From assembly GCA_963844055.1 (NCBI GenBank), contig CAWJMN010000002.1, positions 434,001 through 498,000 on the forward strand: a stretch of 64,000 nt of DNA, written 5' to 3'. Of the stretch, positions 51,421 through 60,280 are shown one piece after another. This DNA comes from CAWJMN01 sp963844055. GTDB taxonomy: Bacteria; Planctomycetota; Planctomycetia; Pirellulales; Pirellulaceae. Positions within the stretch are counted from its first letter, which is position 1. Every line of letters begins with the position of its first letter. The notes below the pieces were generated by a model. The model saw only the letters and a program-made list of their open reading frames with translations. It searched no databases and was not told the origin of the DNA. Made by a program: the position numbers and the translations under genes.

Positions 51421-51903
51421 TCAGTGCCCGATTGTCACACCATACTTTTTCGCGATTTGCCGCACTTTCTCTCCGGATTGATTCATCCTTTCGATCCCTT
51501 GGAGCAATCGTTGCTGCGATTGCTGGGCGGCAGCTTGCTCTTCAGGCGATGCTGGTGGATTAACCGAATGGGATTCAAGGGTTTTGCAGACGTCCTTGAG
51601 TTCGGAAAGATAGTCGTCACATTGTTCCCGATAATCGTCGGGGCAACTAGACATATCGATATCTTGAATCCTTGTCAGTAGTGATTTAGAGGCATTGCGA
51701 ACGTCGACGGTTCCACCGGCGGATTCCATTTCGGCGTCGAAGAGTTTGTGCGCCGCTTCATGTTTCGCATGAACTTCGCGAACGATAGAAGCATGATCAG
51801 GTTTGGCTGACTGTTTATTTTCATTGGTCGAATGAGTTGTGCATCCCGCCAGAAAGCAGATACAGATTGAAACAATCAGCAAAGTGACTCGGGCAAAAAA
51901 CAT
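51421..51903 (-). CDS. small lipoprotein with helical domain
   Basis: 160 aa from the Met at 51903, which starts a lipoprotein signal (FFARVTLLIVSICICFLAGCTTHS). The open frame extends upstream to 52065 without signal features. The mature part is charged and mostly helical (EVHAKHEAAHKLFDAEMES ... EEQAAAQQSQQRLLQGIERMNQSGEKVRQIA). No family recognised. Codon and base composition appear more AT-rich than in neighbours. Confidence 0.6.
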   Translation of the reverse strand: MFFARVTLLIVSICICFLAGCTTHSTNENKQSAKPDHASIVREVHAKHEAAHKLFDAEMESAGGTVDVRNASKSLLTRIQDIDMSSCPDDYREQCDDYLSELKDVCKTLESHSVNPPASPEEQAAAQQSQQRLLQGIERMNQSGEKVRQIAKKYGVTIGH

Positions 51904-52209
51904 TTCCGGCTTTCTCGTCAAACAACGCCACTGATGACCGAGCGGTGGCAAGAACATAATCCATCTGAGAGCGGCCGATCCACCGCTTCGATCTACGGGT
52001 ATTTTACCCCATCGTATCATCTCAGCAACATTATCGTCCGACATCCTGATTGTCGCTGAAAGCATTAATGGTTTAATTTTACCAACAATTGCTATATGTT
52101 GCTCAAGCTGCTCGAAAAGCGGAACAAGAAAAGTGGGGTGAGTGATTTCGTCGCTGAATACCGCAACTTTTACTAGGACACTACGCTGCGATCACGGTGG
52201 ACGTCTTTC
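51904..52209. other. intergenic region upstream of the small lipoprotein
   Basis: About 306 bases, comparatively AT-rich near 52060-52180. Nothing recognised beyond the probable promoter region. Confidence 0.4.
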
Positions 52210-52947
52210 CTAATGATTTAGCCAGCGAGGGCCACTGACATACGGTGAGTCCTTGGCAAAAAATCGTAGTGGCATTTCCTTTGCCTGGGTAACGCCGATA
52301 CGAGCAGATACGCCAACCTTCACCGGCGACTCATCACTGGACGAAGCAAGCCAAAGCCCTGCCTCCGGCAGTAGCGGCAGAAAATTGCAGCCGCGACCAA
52401 TTTGCATGGCCTCACAAAGTCGGGCGGGACCACGAGCCAAATCACGCAGGACAATTTCGTTCGCCCCAGAGGCAACCGCTGCCGAGCCCTTGCTTCGGCG
52501 ACGAATCGCAGCTGACTGTCGCTCTTGTTGCATCAGTTCGACGCCTACCCAGGGAATAATGGCCCGTACCAAGACCGCACTCCCCTGCCCTGGTTCCTGG
52601 GTCACTACGTTAAAGCATTGCCGAGCATGGATCGTATAAACGTAGGCGTGGCCTGGAGGCCCAAACATGGCCGCATTCTTCTGGTTGGGCCCTTTCGCTG
52701 CGTGAGAGGCGTCGTCGTCGCTAGAAAGGTAGGCCTCGGTTTCTACAATGATGCCTGCGGCATATCCCGAAGGTAGCTTGCGCCACAGCCACTTTCCCAA
52801 AAGGTCGGCCGCAACCAAGTCAGGACTGCGAGCGTAGAATCCCTGAGGCAACGGCTCAAGCGATGGCGCCAGCCGTGCGGAAGTGACTAGTCGCTTTGGA
52901 ACAGGCTTTCCCACCACAGGTCCCTTTCCCCGGCCTTTCGTGAACAA
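52210..52947 (-). CDS. DNA-3-methyladenine glycosylase (AAG/Mpg family)
   Basis: About 245 aa. The open frame begins with TTG 52947, for which no Shine-Dalgarno is seen, so the exact start is uncertain. The family core starts at LPQGFYARSPDLVAADLLGKWLW. Key blocks are IIVETEAYLSSDDDASHA (catalytic Glu of the VETEAY motif), MFGPPGHAYVYTIHARQCFNVVT (the Tyr that flips the base, in YVY) and VLVRAIIP. It removes alkylated purines from DNA to start base-excision repair. A basic N-terminal extension of about 30 residues precedes the core. Confidence 0.9.
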   Translation of the reverse strand: MFTKGRGKGPVVGKPVPKRLVTSARLAPSLEPLPQGFYARSPDLVAADLLGKWLWRKLPSGYAAGIIVETEAYLSSDDDASHAAKGPNQKNAAMFGPPGHAYVYTIHARQCFNVVTQEPGQGSAVLVRAIIPWVGVELMQQERQSAAIRRRSKGSAAVASGANEIVLRDLARGPARLCEAMQIGRGCNFLPLLPEAGLWLASSSDESPVKVGVSARIGVTQAKEMPLRFFAKDSPYVSGPRWLNH

Positions 52948-53245
52948 CAGCAGTGTACAGTCAACCTAAAACCCCTATTTAACGCATTCACACCAGCATC
53001 GTCGCTGGATGAAGGTCGGAGTTGTTTTTTTGGAAATTTCCGAGAAGGAAACGGTCACTTCGAAATGAAGTTGTCACTTTTCCCAAGTGTATAGTGACAT
53101 TGCACTTGCGCCCTGTTGGCAGATTCTTAAAGAGTTTGGAAGCGGCGCTCCAGCGTGCCCTAAAGGATTGCGTGGCAAGCACCTACGACTTGTTGCTCAG
53201 CAAATAGTTGACGGTTTCCACCAGTTGGGTAAACTCACGCCAGCA

Positions 53246-53261
53246 ACGCTAAACGTTGTGG
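53246..53261 (+). promoter_or_regulatory. NrdR box 1 upstream of nrdJ
   Basis: ACGCTAAACGTTGTGG matches the NrdR consensus acaCwAtATaTwGtgt at 11 of 16 positions. Its centre is exactly 31 bases from the centre of the second box. Confidence 0.5.
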
Positions 53262-53276
53262 CAGCTTTTCACGAAA

Positions 53277-53292
53277 CTACCATATATGGTGC
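53277..53292 (+). promoter_or_regulatory. NrdR box 2 upstream of nrdJ
   Basis: CTACCATATATGGTGC contains a perfect 12-base palindrome (ACCATATATGGT) and matches the NrdR consensus at 11 of 16 positions, including the central ATAT. It is separated from box 1 by 15 bases. Confidence 0.6.
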
Positions 53293-53467
53293 ACCACGGA
53301 GGGTAACCTGTCCCGACGTGCGTTTTTAGGAAGCTTTTCTGGGCAATGAAGCTCGAGTCACGAATCGCTAGTCGGCGACGTTGACGAATGTTCTTTTGTA
53401 CACTATTTTGAATTTGTTGACCTAGTTCTAGGTCGGCATGCGCAGTTATCAGCAAGGAGCTTAGTGC

Positions 53468-56422
53468 ATGGCAAGCGTTAGTACGCAACGTACCCGTGGC
53501 CCCCAATCTCGCACAAACAAGGTCGATGGCCTTCGTGAATTGGCAAAGGGGCTGCGGATTGATTCGCAGTTTTGCCCTGAGTCCGTAGAGAGCCCGTTTG
53601 ACACGGTGGCTTGGGAACTACGTAGCGCGCAGATCAAGGATGAAAACGGCGGTCTGATGTTTGAGCAGAAGGATGTTGAAATCCCTGCCAACTGGACCCA
53701 GCTTGCAACCAACGTCATCGTCAGCAAGTACTTCTATGGCGAAAACGGGACCAGCGAACGCGAAAACAGCGTCAAGCAGCTGATCCATCGCGTGACTCGT
53801 ACTATTGCCGACTGGGGCATTGATGATGGCTACTTCGCTTCGGAAGAAGATGGCGAACGCTTCTATCGTGAATTGACTTGGCTTTGCGTCAATCAACATG
53901 GTGCGTTCAATTCGCCTGTTTGGTTCAACGTCGGTCTGTTCTCGCAATATGGCGTGACTGGTGCCAAGTGCAATTGGCGTTGGAATCCAGACACGATGGA
54001 TGTCGAGCAACCCGAAAACCCCTACGAATACCCACAAGGCTCGGCATGTTTCATCCAAAGCGTGGATGACAACATGGAAGCCATCATGCGTTTGGCAACC
54101 AGCGAAGCGATGTTGTTCAAGTTCGGTAGCGGCACCGGCACCGACCTTTCGACCCTTCGTTCGCACCGTGAGAAGCTGTCGGGTGGTGGCCATCCATCGG
54201 GCCCCCTCTCGTTCATGCGGGTTTATGACCAAATCGCTGCTGTGGTAAAGTCCGGCGGCAAGACCCGTCGCGCTGCCAAGATGCAATCGCTGAAGGTATG
54301 GCATCCTGACGTGCTCGACTTCATTGAATGCAAGTGGAAGGAAGAGCGCAAGGCCCACGTCTTGATTGAGAAGGGTGGATACGAGTCCAACTTCAACGGC
54401 GAAGCTTACAGCAGCATCCTGTTCCAAAATGCCAACCTGTCGGTCCGCTTGACCGATGAGTTCATGGAAGCTGTTGAGAAGAACCAAAAGTGGACGACCC
54501 ACTGGATCACCGACACGACCAAGGAAGGGCCGACGTACGAGGCTCGCTGGCTGCTCGGCCGGATGGCCGAATGTGCCTGGCAATGCGGCGATCCTGGCGT
54601 TCAATATGACACCACGATCAATCGTTGGCACACCTGCCCTAACTCGGGCCGGATCAACGCCAGCAATCCTTGCTCGGAATACATGTTCCTGGATAACACG
54701 GCCTGTAACTTGGCCAGTATTAACTTGATGAAGTTCCGTGATACCACGGGCAAGTTTGATGTTGAACGCTTCAAGTCGGCTTGCCGTTTGTTCTTCATCG
54801 CTCAGGAAATCCTGGTTGATCATGCCAGCTATCCCACCGATGAAATCGCTCGCAACAGCCACATGTTCCGTCCGCTGGGATTGGGTTACTCCAACATCGG
54901 CAGCTTGATCATGGCCGACGGCTTGGCTTACGACAGCGAAGGGGCATACGGCTTGTGCGGCTCGATTACCGCCCTGCTGCATGGCTCGGCCAACTTGGCA
55001 AGTGCTGAAATGGCTGCCGTGGTTGGTCCTTTCGATGGGTTTGCTCAAAACCGTGAGCCAATGCTTCGCGTCATGCAGATGCATCGCGATGCAGTTGAAG
55101 AGATCAATCCTGCCGGACCGACTTACCTCAAGGACGCTGCCCGCGAATTGTGGGACAACGTTCTGAGCCTGGGCAAGAAGGTGGGCTATCGTAATGCCCA
55201 AGCAACCGTGTTGGCTCCAACCGGCACGATCAGCTTCATGATGGACTGCGACACAACCGGCATTGAGCCCGACATCGCCTTGGTGAAGTACAAGCAATTG
55301 GCCGGTGGCGGCATGCTGAAGATCGTCAACGGCACGGTTCCGCTGGCTTTGGCCAAGCTGGGCTATGATGACCCAACCATTCAAGGAATCATCAAGCACG
55401 TCGATCAAAACGATACGATCGAAGGTGCCCCTGATCTTAAGGATGAACACCTGTCGGTATTTGATTGTGCGTTCAAGCCAGCCAATGGCGTTCGCAGCAT
55501 CAACTGGCGTGCACACTGCCGTATGATGGCTGCTGCTCAGCCGTTCCTGTCGGGTGCCATCAGCAAGACGGTGAACATGCCTACCGATGTTACGCCAGCC
55601 GACATTGCTGAAGCGTACACATGGGGCTGGAAGCTGGGACTAAAGGCCTTGGCGATTTATCGCGATGGCTCGAAGCAAAGCCAACCGCTCAACACCAAGA
55701 GCGACGCCACCAAGGACAAGGAAAAGGAAGAGAAGGCTCTGCCACGTCCTCGCCGTGAGCGCCTGCCTGATACCCGTCAATCGCTCACGCACAAGTTCAA
55801 CGTGGGTGGTCACGAAGGGTATATCAACGTCGGCATGTTCCCGGATGGTCGCCCTGGTGAGCTTTTCATCACGATGGCGAAGGAAGGAAGCACGATCGGC
55901 GGCATCATGGATGCCTTCGGCACTGCGATTTCGATCTCGCTGCAATACGGCGTACCTTTGGAAGCCCTGGTCAACAAGTTCTCGCACATGCGGTTTGAAC
56001 CGATGGGTCACACGACCAATCCGGACATCCGCATTGCGAAGAGTGTGGTCGATTACATCTTCCGCTGGATGGGAATCAACTTCCTGGCTGGCTATCGTGA
56101 AGCGAACAGTGCTCTTAACGGCATCAAGACCGCACCAGAGCCTGATACGGACGAGCCTGCTGTCGAGCGTATCCCCGTCACGAAAAAGGCCGCTGGCACT
56201 TCTGCCCCTGCGGGCAAGAAGGCTGTCGATCATGACTCCCTGGAGCGTGCCGGCGTAGCAATGAAGGTCGATGGCAACGGCGGAACGGTCACCAGCCGTA
56301 GCGAACAGTTTGCCAAGTTCCAATTGGATGCTCCTGCTTGCGACAACTGTGGCTCGATCACCGTTCGCAACGGCAACTGCTACCTGTGCCACAATTGTGG
56401 TAACAGCATGGGTTGCTCGTAA
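53468..56422 (+). CDS. nrdJ: adenosylcobalamin-dependent ribonucleotide reductase (class II)
   Basis: 984 aa from ATG 53468, with AAGGAG eight bases upstream. Visible features are FNSPVWFNVG, the first active-site Cys in QGSACFIQSVDDNME, the GSGTGTDLSTLRS loop, the radical-site region NPCSEYMFLDNTACNLASINLMKF and the phosphate-binding APTGTISFMMDCDTTGIEP. The C-terminus carries CDNCGSITVRNGNCYLC and CGNSMGCS, a Cys-rich tail that probably binds zinc and re-reduces the active site. It reduces ribonucleotides to deoxyribonucleotides using B12. No other RNR is in the window. NrdR-like boxes lie about 180-220 bases upstream. Confidence 0.96.
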   Translation: MASVSTQRTRGPQSRTNKVDGLRELAKGLRIDSQFCPESVESPFDTVAWELRSAQIKDENGGLMFEQKDVEIPANWTQLATNVIVSKYFYGENGTSERENSVKQLIHRVTRTIADWGIDDGYFASEEDGERFYRELTWLCVNQHGAFNSPVWFNVGLFSQYGVTGAKCNWRWNPDTMDVEQPENPYEYPQGSACFIQSVDDNMEAIMRLATSEAMLFKFGSGTGTDLSTLRSHREKLSGGGHPSGPLSFMRVYDQIAAVVKSGGKTRRAAKMQSLKVWHPDVLDFIECKWKEERKAHVLIEKGGYESNFNGEAYSSILFQNANLSVRLTDEFMEAVEKNQKWTTHWITDTTKEGPTYEARWLLGRMAECAWQCGDPGVQYDTTINRWHTCPNSGRINASNPCSEYMFLDNTACNLASINLMKFRDTTGKFDVERFKSACRLFFIAQEILVDHASYPTDEIARNSHMFRPLGLGYSNIGSLIMADGLAYDSEGAYGLCGSITALLHGSANLASAEMAAVVGPFDGFAQNREPMLRVMQMHRDAVEEINPAGPTYLKDAARELWDNVLSLGKKVGYRNAQATVLAPTGTISFMMDCDTTGIEPDIALVKYKQLAGGGMLKIVNGTVPLALAKLGYDDPTIQGIIKHVDQNDTIEGAPDLKDEHLSVFDCAFKPANGVRSINWRAHCRMMAAAQPFLSGAISKTVNMPTDVTPADIAEAYTWGWKLGLKALAIYRDGSKQSQPLNTKSDATKDKEKEEKALPRPRRERLPDTRQSLTHKFNVGGHEGYINVGMFPDGRPGELFITMAKEGSTIGGIMDAFGTAISISLQYGVPLEALVNKFSHMRFEPMGHTTNPDIRIAKSVVDYIFRWMGINFLAGYREANSALNGIKTAPEPDTDEPAVERIPVTKKAAGTSAPAGKKAVDHDSLERAGVAMKVDGNGGTVTSRSEQFAKFQLDAPACDNCGSITVRNGNCYLCHNCGNSMGCS

Positions 56423-56466
56423 TCGGGACAGGAACCAATTTAATTAGTTCATTGAAGTAACACTAA

Positions 56467-56507
56467 GGGCCACTTGGTCGAATTCGTTCGGCCTTGTGGC
56501 TTTTTTT
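56467..56507 (+). terminator. strong Rho-independent terminator of nrdJ
   Basis: GCCAC and GTGGC arms enclose a second stem, GGTCGAA/TTCGGCC, capped by a TTCG tetraloop, followed by T7. The T-run ends directly at the Shine-Dalgarno of the next gene. Confidence 0.87.
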
Positions 56508-56525
56508 CTAGGAGTCCAATCATCC

Positions 56526-57017
56526 ATGGCCGATGCACCCGCAAAGCTCATCGTTCGAGGCGAAGTCGAAGTCCCGTGCGAGCTTACCCTTAGTGACCTG
56601 AAGGGAATTTCCGGCGACTTTCAGATTGAAGATGTCAGCCAGATTGCTTCAGGCCGGAGCGGGACTGCCGTACGGCTGGCCGGGATCTTGTCGCTGGTAA
56701 AGCCTAAAGCTTCTGCCAAGTACCTAACCCTACATGCGGCACGTGATGACTTTCACGCCAGCATTCCGCTGGAGGCGATTGCCGACAAGGCGATTGTGAT
56801 CTACCGCGTGGGAGAGGAACCGCTTTCCGTGAAGGCTGGCGGGCCTTATCGGTTTTTCATTCCCGATCATGCCGCTTGTCGCGTGGCCGATGTGGATGAG
56901 TGCGCAAACGTGAAGTTCATTGACGAGATGGAGTTCACCGCTACCCGCGGCCATGACAACCGCCCGCATGATGAGGCGGAACATGCCGCGCTGCATGAGA
57001 AGGAAGGGCAGCATTAG
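56526..57017 (+). CDS. molybdopterin-binding oxidoreductase-like (SUOX fold) small protein
   Basis: 163 aa from ATG 56526, with AGGAGT eleven bases upstream. The order of elements (LIVRGEVEVPCELTLSDLKGIS, SGRSGTAVRLAGILSLV, YLTLHAARDDFHASIPLEAI, LSVKAGGPYRFFIPD) follows the sulfite-oxidase-type molybdopterin-binding fold. The Cys that normally ligates molybdenum is not in its usual context, so it may be a non-catalytic relative. The His-rich C-terminus (HDNRPHDEAEHAALHEKEGQH) is unusual. No signal peptide, so cytoplasmic. Confidence 0.65.
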   Translation: MADAPAKLIVRGEVEVPCELTLSDLKGISGDFQIEDVSQIASGRSGTAVRLAGILSLVKPKASAKYLTLHAARDDFHASIPLEAIADKAIVIYRVGEEPLSVKAGGPYRFFIPDHAACRVADVDECANVKFIDEMEFTATRGHDNRPHDEAEHAALHEKEGQH

Positions 57018-57156
57018 GAACGGCTGCAAACGCTATAACACTGTTTCTCTTTGGGATTTATGCAAGGGGCAACTGTAATCACCAACATGGCACTTCATTA
57101 CGCCAACGCAAAAAACCTATGGTCACATCACCTTAGGTAAATGAAGGCCGAGTGCG

Positions 57157-57777
57157 CTATTTTTCTTTATGCCACCGCCCCTGGTACGCCTTGCCATTGA
57201 TGCTGATTTCATAATCTTGCGTCGTGAATGTCCCAATGTAACTAGTGTTGAGCTTGTCGTGAGAGAAAGAGTGCAGTTGTTGTGCATTGGCTGACGGCCC
57301 GACACTGCCCCATTTCCAAGGATGGAATTTCACGGTCCCTTCAAACTTGAAAACCATTTGTGGCTTGAACGCCAATGCCGTCTTTTGATCAACCTTAATC
57401 TGCCAATCCCCAAATCGGGAAATTCGAAGCGGCATCTGAGCCGTCGGAGAAGTAGATTTATCAGTTGGAATTTCAAAGGAAATTGTGGCGAGCCCATCCT
57501 TCCATGTGACGTTATTAAGTACTGCTGCAAAGCGAACGCGCTTTCCCTCTTGGCTTGCCTTGATTTCTTCCACAAAGGCATTTACGGCTGCTTTATTTTC
57601 AACCTCCGTTTTACCTTTGCGATATTTCGCCCCTATCGACTGCAATTCGCGAAACCAAGTCTCTAATGAAACGACACGAGGTGAAGGACTTGGCTTGGGG
57701 TCCTCCGCCAACCCAATCGCCCAAAAACAGGCTGGAAACAGACAAAGCATGAAATAGCCGAGAATCACCGCACGCAT
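57157..57777 (-). CDS. secreted protein of unknown function
   Basis: 206 aa from ATG 57777, which has GAGGT eight bases upstream; an earlier start at 57831 would mask the signal peptide. Signal AVILGYFMLCLFPACFWAIGLAED. The mature part begins with a helix (LETWFRELQSIGAKYRKGKTEVENKAAVNAFVEEIKAS) and continues as a beta-rich domain ending YEISINGKAYQGRWHKEK. No family recognised. Confidence 0.65.
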   Translation of the reverse strand: MRAVILGYFMLCLFPACFWAIGLAEDPKPSPSPRVVSLETWFRELQSIGAKYRKGKTEVENKAAVNAFVEEIKASQEGKRVRFAAVLNNVTWKDGLATISFEIPTDKSTSPTAQMPLRISRFGDWQIKVDQKTALAFKPQMVFKFEGTVKFHPWKWGSVGPSANAQQLHSFSHDKLNTSYIGTFTTQDYEISINGKAYQGRWHKEK

Positions 57778-57935
57778 TGCCCATACCTCTTTAAAATCAC
57801 CCACTACTTCTTGGTGTGAAACATGCGACAATTACAGATCAAAGATAAGTTAGAGTCAAGTCAAGACTTGCGTTCAAAAACGCCGCAATTAACAGCGAAC
57901 TGCTGAGCGATACAAAAACGACTCTTGCGGTTTCG

Positions 57936-58193
57936 ATGGCTCGATCCAACACATCGCAAAAAACATCGCTAAAGCCATGGCCCGCAGTGAAGGCGGGAAT
58001 GGATCGCACGCAGGTCTATTTCATCGTACAGGATGCCAAAATAGATTCGTTCGTCAGCGGAGAGGGCGATTTAAGTCTGGTTCAGACGGAGCCCCATGGA
58101 TGGGTGCAAACCAATCACCTGATGGTCATCAAGTTTGACAACCAGGGTGTGGTAACCGGTGTGGAGTACCGAGAGACTTACACCGGCCCCTAA
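57936..58193 (+). CDS. small hypothetical protein
   Basis: 85 aa from ATG 57936, without a clear Shine-Dalgarno. The pattern KPWPAVKAGMDRTQVYFIVQDAKIDS ... LMVIKFDNQGVVTGVEYRETYTGP vaguely resembles the BamE/SmpA fold, but there is no signal peptide or lipobox. Coding status is plausible from composition and lack of competing frames. Confidence 0.45.
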   Translation: MARSNTSQKTSLKPWPAVKAGMDRTQVYFIVQDAKIDSFVSGEGDLSLVQTEPHGWVQTNHLMVIKFDNQGVVTGVEYRETYTGP

Positions 58194-58244
58194 ATCCACT
58201 GCGCGACTAGAGTCCACCGCACAGCCGCAAGCATGACCGCTGCT

Positions 58245-59810
58245 TTAGCTACCTTGCACTGGCCCCTTCAAGGCCGATGCTTGGTACTTACGAGCCAAGC
58301 CTTCCACCTGACTGCGCAGAAAGTTATCCAGCAAGTTACGGCGGGAGTACGCCTGGGCCAACTTTGCGCGGGCCTGGTCCGACTTACCTTGGCGATCAAA
58401 AACAACCGCCTGCCCTGCCTGGCCAATTGCTCGAAACTTGATGGCCGTCTCATTGAGCGAAGCGAGTTCATCGTAGGCGATGAGGGCCTGTTCGTACTTC
58501 CCTTGCGAGAGGTACCAGTTCCCTAGGCCGGCCGTGGCGAGGCGTGAATAGAGGAGATTTTCTCCAGATTCACCCGGTGGATGATACTGTGCGATTGCAA
58601 GCCATGCCTGCTCCACATTGGATTTGGCTATGGTTGCATAGTACCACTGCTCCGAGGCGGATTCATAACGAGGAATCGTCGGCAATTCATTTTCCGACCA
58701 AGCCAGTAAAGGACGAGGGCGTGTTGCCCATGCCAGGCCGCTACCAATCGCCAGTGCCATCAGCACCATCGCCACCAATTGCCAACGTGAGTAAGGGCGT
58801 GTACGCAAAACAGCCTGTGCGCGAGTCTTTAGCAATACATCCAGTTGCTGTGTTGCTTCAAACTTTGCCACCGTAACTGCAGTGCCACTTGGCGCACGCC
58901 AGTTGAAGGTTTCCGCATGCAGCCCACCCGTCAAGCTGGGACCAGCAAGGGTTCGCAGATCTGCCAGCAGGTGCCGCGGATGGCCGTACCGATTTTCAGG
59001 CTCCTTGGCGAGCAATCGCTCAATAATAGGCCAGAGCGTGGGAACCGCTTTGACACGTGGGTGACTGGCCAGCGATGGCGGTGGCGACTTCAAATGCTGA
59101 ACCGCAATGGCCAAGGCGGTCTCGCCCAGAAACGGCGGACGTCCCGTAAGCATCTCGTACAGGGTCACCCCAAGCGAATACAAATCGCTGGCCGGACCTA
59201 TGTCCTTCCCTTCGACTTGCTCGGGGCTCATGTAGAGCGGGGTGCCCATGGTGATGCCAACTTGGGTCAGGTTGGCGACGTTTTTATCGGCCGCGATACG
59301 GGCCAAGCCAAAGTCAGCCACCTTCACTTCACCCTGATCAGTTAGCAGGATATTTTCCGGCTTGATGTCACGATGGGTGATCTGCTGGTCAGCGGCCTTT
59401 TGCAGAGCCAGCGCAATCTGCCAAGTGGCCTGAATCGCTTGCTCAACCGGAATCCCGGTGGGATGCTGGGTCAGTAGTTGTTTGAGGTTTTGGCCCGGAA
59501 CATATTCCTGGGCAATAAAGTGGATGCCGTCGATGCACCCTACTTCATAGATCTGCACGATATTGGCATGAACCAGCTTCGCGGCCGCTTGGGCCTCATT
59601 CATAAAGCGGCGAACGTACTTGGCGTCACTCGCGAGGGCGTGCCGAAGCACCTTGAGCGCGACAGGTCGGCCGAGCGTTTTCTGCTGGGCCAAATAGACG
59701 ACGGCCATTCCTCCCCATCCCAATCGATGGTCGATGCGATAGTCCCCCAGCGTACGGCCGGCAAGATTCGGCTCGGAGGAGGTTTCGCTAGAGGCGGTTG
59801 GACCAGACAT
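58245..59810 (-). CDS. membrane-anchored serine/threonine protein kinase with TPR-like C-terminus
   Basis: 521 aa from ATG 59810; an upstream TTG at 59882 is possible and neither has a good Shine-Dalgarno. Kinase domain about 20-285: Gly-loop LGWGGMAVVY, VALKVLRH (Lys), HRDIKPENILL (catalytic Asp), VADFGLA (DFG), GTPLYMSPEQ (APE-equivalent), DLYSLGVTLYEMLTGRPPF. A single membrane segment, LVAMVLMALAIGSGLAWA, lies near 375-395. The outside part has tetratricopeptide-like helices (GNWYLSQGKYEQALIAYDELASLNE; QGKSDQARAKLAQAY). Signalling role; substrate unknown. Divergent from prfB. Confidence 0.92.
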   Translation of the reverse strand: MSGPTASSETSSEPNLAGRTLGDYRIDHRLGWGGMAVVYLAQQKTLGRPVALKVLRHALASDAKYVRRFMNEAQAAAKLVHANIVQIYEVGCIDGIHFIAQEYVPGQNLKQLLTQHPTGIPVEQAIQATWQIALALQKAADQQITHRDIKPENILLTDQGEVKVADFGLARIAADKNVANLTQVGITMGTPLYMSPEQVEGKDIGPASDLYSLGVTLYEMLTGRPPFLGETALAIAVQHLKSPPPSLASHPRVKAVPTLWPIIERLLAKEPENRYGHPRHLLADLRTLAGPSLTGGLHAETFNWRAPSGTAVTVAKFEATQQLDVLLKTRAQAVLRTRPYSRWQLVAMVLMALAIGSGLAWATRPRPLLAWSENELPTIPRYESASEQWYYATIAKSNVEQAWLAIAQYHPPGESGENLLYSRLATAGLGNWYLSQGKYEQALIAYDELASLNETAIKFRAIGQAGQAVVFDRQGKSDQARAKLAQAYSRRNLLDNFLRSQVEGLARKYQASALKGPVQGS

Positions 59811-60280
59811 ACACACAAGGTTCCGCAGGTGGGATGCAGGCTCAGAAGCGGCGGGACGGTTTGGAATCGCGGGAGGGGGCAATCCCCAGTCATTCTACGC
59901 AGCACACAATCTTTTTTCTCTGTCTAACAGTATGGTATGCCTAAGATTCTGGGGCAACTGCGTTATCGCGACGTATTCTGAACATCTGGCCACACCAATT
60001 CGCATTGGCTTGGCCCGCTGCTTAAGATTTCTTTAGTTACGCGGAAGAAAACTACGGCAGAATGGCCCGCCCTACATTTTTTTCTTTACCAGCAGCCATT
60101 CTCTCGTGCGGAAGTGGCGGCTTTTGCACGGAGCCCGGTTTTTTTCCCTTACTTTCCGAATGAGCCCCTTACCCTATACTAAGGGCTTGCTGGTGGCGGT
60201 GGCCAAGGGAAGATCCTTGGCCGTACTGCTAGCCCCAACTACTGAGCACTTCCTCCCCTTCAAAGGCTAGTTCCTGTTTC
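59811..60280. other. intergenic region between the divergent kinase and prfB genes
   Basis: 470 bases presumably carrying the promoters of both genes. No repeats or genes recognised. T-rich runs near 60078-60090 and 60139-60150 are not next to clear hairpins. Confidence 0.5.

Larger units (their letters stand above)
52948..53467. other. nrdJ upstream regulatory region
   Basis: 520 bases without a gene, between the glycosylase and nrdJ, which are divergent. Two NrdR-like boxes are listed separately. A cobalamin riboswitch was looked for because the enzyme is B12-dependent, but no B12-box-like core was recognised. Confidence 0.55.

Noticed and set aside
52948..53467. Cobalamin riboswitch controlling nrdJ
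   Set aside because: No B12-box core or matching stem pattern was found; the NrdR-like boxes explain regulation better.
53618..55516. Long minus-strand open frame (about 630 codons) opposite nrdJ
   Set aside because: It lies wholly inside nrdJ, which has full family conservation; the antisense frame has no domain features and arises from codon bias.
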